Assembly (NCBI GenBank): GCA_036394315.1
Contig: DASWFI010000063.1
Span: forward strand, 1 to 13,619
Source: DASWFI01 sp036394315
GTDB taxonomy: Bacteria > Patescibacteriota > Doudnabacteria > UBA920 > O2-02-FULL-48-8
Length of the DNA: 13,619 nucleotides
Direction of reading: 5' to 3'
Part shown: one piece after another, positions 11,673 through 13,619 of the stretch
How the letters are laid out: each line of letters begins with the position of its first letter
Position numbering within the stretch: the first letter of the stretch is position 1
Notes under the pieces: model-generated
Told to the model about the DNA's origin: nothing
The model's database searches: none
What the model saw: the letters and a program-made list of their open reading frames with translations, nothing else
Program-made: the position numbers and the translations under genes

Positions 11673-13202
11673 TCACCGTCGTAGGGTTTTGCGGATTTGC
11701 TGATCCGCAGGCACCGTATCACGGTAGAATTTTTCGAAAAACTGCTGGAAATTGGGGTGCGGTCCGACATGCGTCGTGTCCTGATCCTTGCTTTCTAGGA
11801 TGAACACCAACATTCCCTGAAGCTCCATGTCGTAAAGAATGAAGTGCAAGTCTTTCTTGCGCCAGCCCTTCATTTTCTTCTTCGGTAGGTCAAACCCCCA
11901 ACCGATCGTATGAGTCGGCAGCGAGGTCCGAGCGTTCCGGTTCCTGATCTTAAGCGCATCTTGGCTGCCAGTGTCCCGGACTAGACTGTTGGTCTCCAGC
12001 AGCTCGAATCTTTTCTCTTCGAGCCGTTGGAGTTCCGCAACCACGTACAACAAGCAACCTACACTTTCAGGCGTAGCCGCGATGTAGTCGGCTTGATGAG
12101 CAGGGTTTTTCTCGGCGATTTTCGACTTGCCATCCAGACGGACAGTGATCCCATAGCGCGCCCAGGGTTCGGGAAGAAGAACCAGATCTTTGCCCTGGGC
12201 GGCTTGGATCTGCTCGAGAGTTTCGAACTTGAGCCTCTCGATGTCCTCTGGACCAAACAGCGTCCACATCAGGTTCGGCGCTACCCGCGGTTTGAATCGA
12301 TCCTGATATCCCTTCCACCGCGCGTCGTACGCAGAAGGATTTTGGCGGTAGAGCTGCAGCAACTCCCGCGCTTTGAGCACGCGGAAGAGGTAAGTCGGGG
12401 AGAAGTCGTTCTTGGCTCGAAGTTTAACCAGGAAATTGTAAAGATCAGGCTTGAAGTAGGGAGTGTTGTTGAAAAACACTCGCTGCCACGTCAGGCCATT
12501 CTTCGCAATCTCCTCTTTTGCATTCTTCGCCTTGACCTTGTGGCCGAGGTAGAGTGACAGAGCATGCATCAGATTGCCCGTGCCCATGTGATAGTCGACT
12601 ACGGCCCAGCTGATGTCGCCAAACCAGCGCGTGCGTTGGGCTAGTCTGCTCATAGTCGCTTCGATGGCGCGATCGGGGTTGAGCCGTTCATCTTCCACGA
12701 CCACCATTCCATATCTAGGTTTGGTGATCGCTTGTCTGAATCGGCGTTTTTTACCTTTGCCCACCCACCCAGCTTTACGCACTACTTTCGTCCCGATCAC
12801 CCGACGTTCGGTTTTGATCTTGAGCCCTTGCTCTTTGGCCGAAGCCTTGGAGTGCTGGCCCAAGCCCGCCGGACCCGTAGGACTTTTCGCCAATGGGTCG
12901 CCGCAGGATTCGATATAGAAGATGGCCGCCGGCAAATAGAGATCGATGCCCCACTTCTCTGCTTCGGTCTCGATCTTCGGGTAGTAGCTGCCATGTAGAA
13001 TTCTCTCCGGCGCTTTTCGCGTGCACGACTGACGAAGAAGCCAGAATTCCTGGGCATCCGCCGCCGACTTGCTTCGGCTTGTCAATTCTTCGGCCGTAAT
13101 GTTCTCGCGATCCTTACCGATTCCGCGCAGCCTCTCAGGGGCGGCGTGTGAAATCTGGTCTGGCACCAATGCCAGCAGTGCCAAAATCAGCAGTTTTCTC
13201 AT
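11673..13202 (-). CDS. Secreted two-domain peptidoglycan hydrolase: lytic transglycosylase (SLT) plus M15/DUF5715-like domain
   Basis: A 509-residue protein with a signal peptide (MRKLLILALLALVPDQISHA, cleavage after about Ala20-21). Residues 75-215 fit a soluble lytic transglycosylase: IFYIESCGDP with predicted catalytic Glu98, PTGPAGLGQ (108-116) in place of the usual GLMQ, NPDRAIEATMSRLAQR (175-190), FGDISWAVVDYHMGTGN (194-210). A basic insertion of about 40 residues (128-170) splits the domain. Residues 380-495 resemble M15-type or DUF5715 peptidases, with possible metal ligands His431 and Asp438 in HTIGWGFDL and His478 in THVGPHP. Together it could cut both glycan and peptide bonds of peptidoglycan, at its own surface or a partner's. 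SD GAGGTGG precedes the ATG. It is monocistronic with its own promoter and terminator. The SLT call is firm; the C-terminal call is tentative. Confidence 0.8.
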   Translation of the reverse strand: MRKLLILALLALVPDQISHAAPERLRGIGKDRENITAEELTSRSKSAADAQEFWLLRQSCTRKAPERILHGSYYPKIETEAEKWGIDLYLPAAIFYIESCGDPLAKSPTGPAGLGQHSKASAKEQGLKIKTERRVIGTKVVRKAGWVGKGKKRRFRQAITKPRYGMVVVEDERLNPDRAIEATMSRLAQRTRWFGDISWAVVDYHMGTGNLMHALSLYLGHKVKAKNAKEEIAKNGLTWQRVFFNNTPYFKPDLYNFLVKLRAKNDFSPTYLFRVLKARELLQLYRQNPSAYDARWKGYQDRFKPRVAPNLMWTLFGPEDIERLKFETLEQIQAAQGKDLVLLPEPWARYGITVRLDGKSKIAEKNPAHQADYIAATPESVGCLLYVVAELQRLEEKRFELLETNSLVRDTGSQDALKIRNRNARTSLPTHTIGWGFDLPKKKMKGWRKKDLHFILYDMELQGMLVFILESKDQDTTHVGPHPNFQQFFEKFYRDTVPADQQIRKTLRR

Positions 13203-13244
13203 GATCCACCTCTGAGTTTACGAAGAGCCGTTTCCTAACTGGTT

Positions 13245-13273
13245 ATTCTATGTTTCTTAGCAGAATAAGTCAA
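13245..13273 (-). promoter_or_regulatory. Promoter of the peptidoglycan hydrolase gene
   Basis: On the minus strand, TTGACT (13273-13268), a 17-nt spacer and TAGAAT (13250-13245), about 43 nt before the ATG. An imperfect palindrome (TTTTAGG-A-CCTTAAAA, around 13274-13289) lies just upstream and could be an operator. Confidence 0.7.
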
Positions 13274-13314
13274 TTTTAGGACCTTAAAATAAGGCACTTA
13301 GCAATTTCTTTTTA

Positions 13315-13326
13315 GCTAATATTAGC
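13315..13326. promoter_or_regulatory. Palindrome GCTAATATTAGC between divergent promoters
   Basis: A perfect 12-bp palindrome located 21 nt upstream of the plus-strand -35 element and about 42 nt upstream of the minus-strand -35. Its placement suits a regulator site or UP-like element for either promoter, but no regulator is known. Confidence 0.4.
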
Positions 13327-13346
13327 CAAAATTGGAGCATTATATC

Positions 13347-13375
13347 TTGACAATGTTTCCGTTTGGGTGTATACT
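13347..13375 (+). promoter_or_regulatory. Near-consensus sigma-70 promoter
   Basis: TTGACA (13347-13352, exact consensus), 17-nt spacer, TATACT (13370-13375). It is the best promoter in the window and faces a region without an ORF. Predicted transcription start is near 13382. A second TATAAT at 13390-13395 has no matching -35. Confidence 0.8.
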
Positions 13376-13381
13376 TAGCTG

Positions 13382-13512
13382 TCGTTCTTTATAATGAATA
13401 ATCGTATCCCCAGTAGTAGAACTTATAGTTCACTACGGGCAAGCCAATTCGTTCAGGACCGAATTGGCAACAGTTCTTATCTTATATATGCGTCCTGAAT
13501 GGACGCGTTTTT
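13382..13512 (+). ncRNA. Structured small RNA or 5' leader of about 130 nt, family not recognised
   Basis: Between a near-consensus promoter and an intrinsic terminator there is no ORF but three successive hairpins. Hairpin 1 (13409-13439): CCC/GGG, GTAG/CTAC, then GAACT against AGTTC with an asymmetric bulge. Hairpin 2 (13443-13468): a perfect 9-bp stem GCCAATTCG/CGAATTGGC with the 8-nt loop TTCAGGAC. Hairpin 3 is the terminator (13490-13506). The whole loop of hairpin 2 is the exact complement of GTCCTGAA (13492-13499), part of the terminator's 5' arm and loop, so a pseudoknot or antiterminator is possible. It does not match tmRNA, RNase P, SRP or 6S consensus by eye. It may be a free ncRNA or the attenuator of a gene beyond the window. 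Confidence 0.6.
13490..13512 (+). terminator. Intrinsic terminator of the structured RNA
   Basis: Stem GCGTCC (13490-13495), loop TGAAT, GGACGC (13501-13506), then G and five Ts. Confidence 0.8.
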
Positions 13513-13610
13513 GTTTCTCGGATTCTGGGGGGTTAACTTGATTTCGCAGGGAAAATCAAATTTTGCCCTCAAAGCAATCGGTTAGCACCCAGAATTCGGG
13601 AAGTAGAAAC
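13513..13610 (+). other. Second structured region with long-range pairing, unassigned
   Basis: GTTTCT (13513-13518) pairs with AGAAAC (13605-13610), and ATTCTGGG (13522-13529) pairs exactly with CCCAGAAT (13588-13595), enclosing TTGATTT/AAATCAA (13538-13544, 13553-13559) or an alternative GGG..CCC hairpin. No ORF. It could be a continuation of the leader reached only on readthrough of the terminator, or a separate RNA. The window ends 9 nt later. Confidence 0.4.
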
Positions 13611-13619
13611 GAGGTGCCT

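Noticed and set aside
12027..12557. Plus-strand ORF of 176 residues opposite the lytic transglycosylase
   Set aside because: The minus-strand frame has signal peptide, catalytic motifs, SD, promoter and terminator; the plus frame has none of these.
13527..13580. Possible 5' end of a tmRNA (GGGGGG.. followed by GATTTCGCAGGG)
   Set aside because: The near-invariant TTCGAC is broken (TTTCGCAGGG), the next conserved block is absent, and the G run pairs internally with CCCAGAAT instead of with a distal acceptor strand.
1..13619. CRISPR arrays, tRNA genes, insertion sequences
   Set aside because: No regularly spaced direct repeats, no cloverleaf with TTCRA arm, and no transposase or IS-type inverted ends with target duplication were seen by eye.

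Overview
The window looks like a Candidate Phyla Radiation (Patescibacteria, Parcubacteria-like) genome. Genes are small and tightly packed. The core genes are A-rich, and many lack a clear Shine-Dalgarno (SD) sequence. It carries the C-terminus of an adenosylcobalamin (AdoCbl)-dependent ribonucleotide reductase without cobalamin synthesis genes, an unusually long nucleoside diphosphate kinase, and small hypothetical families of a kind I associate with this group. TGA is used as a stop (for example at 1115-1117), so the recoded UGA-Gly lineages (Gracilibacteria and relatives) are unlikely. The phylum assignment is inference from gene content; there is no rRNA gene in the window.

Left part (1-3580): a cobalamin-use neighbourhood. 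It contains the 3' end of the class II ribonucleotide reductase gene, a small charged protein, a CobC-like histidine phosphatase and a corrinoid adenosyltransferase (ATGA overlap). After one unrelated minus-strand gene come an anchored DUF4430 protein (transcobalamin-like C-terminal domain) and a DUF6580 integral membrane protein resembling ECF S components, then a DUF167 gene. Read together, they suggest salvage of a corrinoid, its adenosylation, and its use in dNTP synthesis. Binding and transport of cobalamin are inferred, not shown.

Middle part (3580-9550): core genes hisS, a cyclophilin, ndk, mutM (fpg), a small conserved protein and a nucleotidyltransferase-fold protein. Between them sit single-gene cassettes with their own extended -10 promoter, strong SD and terminator, in a more GC-rich style than their neighbours (3607-3926, apparently frameshifted, and 6811-7149; the minus-strand genes at 1671-2318 and 11673-13202 are similar). 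Palindromic repeats occur in the mutM leader (7209-7280) and inside the start region of the nucleotidyltransferase gene (8566-8631).

Right part (9527-13619): groES-groEL from a good promoter whose leader holds a terminator-like hairpin overlapping an 11-codon ORF. A convergent minus-strand gene follows for a secreted two-domain peptidoglycan hydrolase (lytic transglycosylase plus M15/DUF5715-like domain). The last 270 bases have no ORF. A near-consensus sigma-70 promoter drives a highly structured RNA whose second hairpin loop is perfectly complementary, over 8 nt, to the 5' arm and loop of the following intrinsic terminator. This is a candidate ncRNA or attenuator/riboswitch and the most unusual item in the window. 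A further long-range-paired structure follows and the window ends inside it or just after it.
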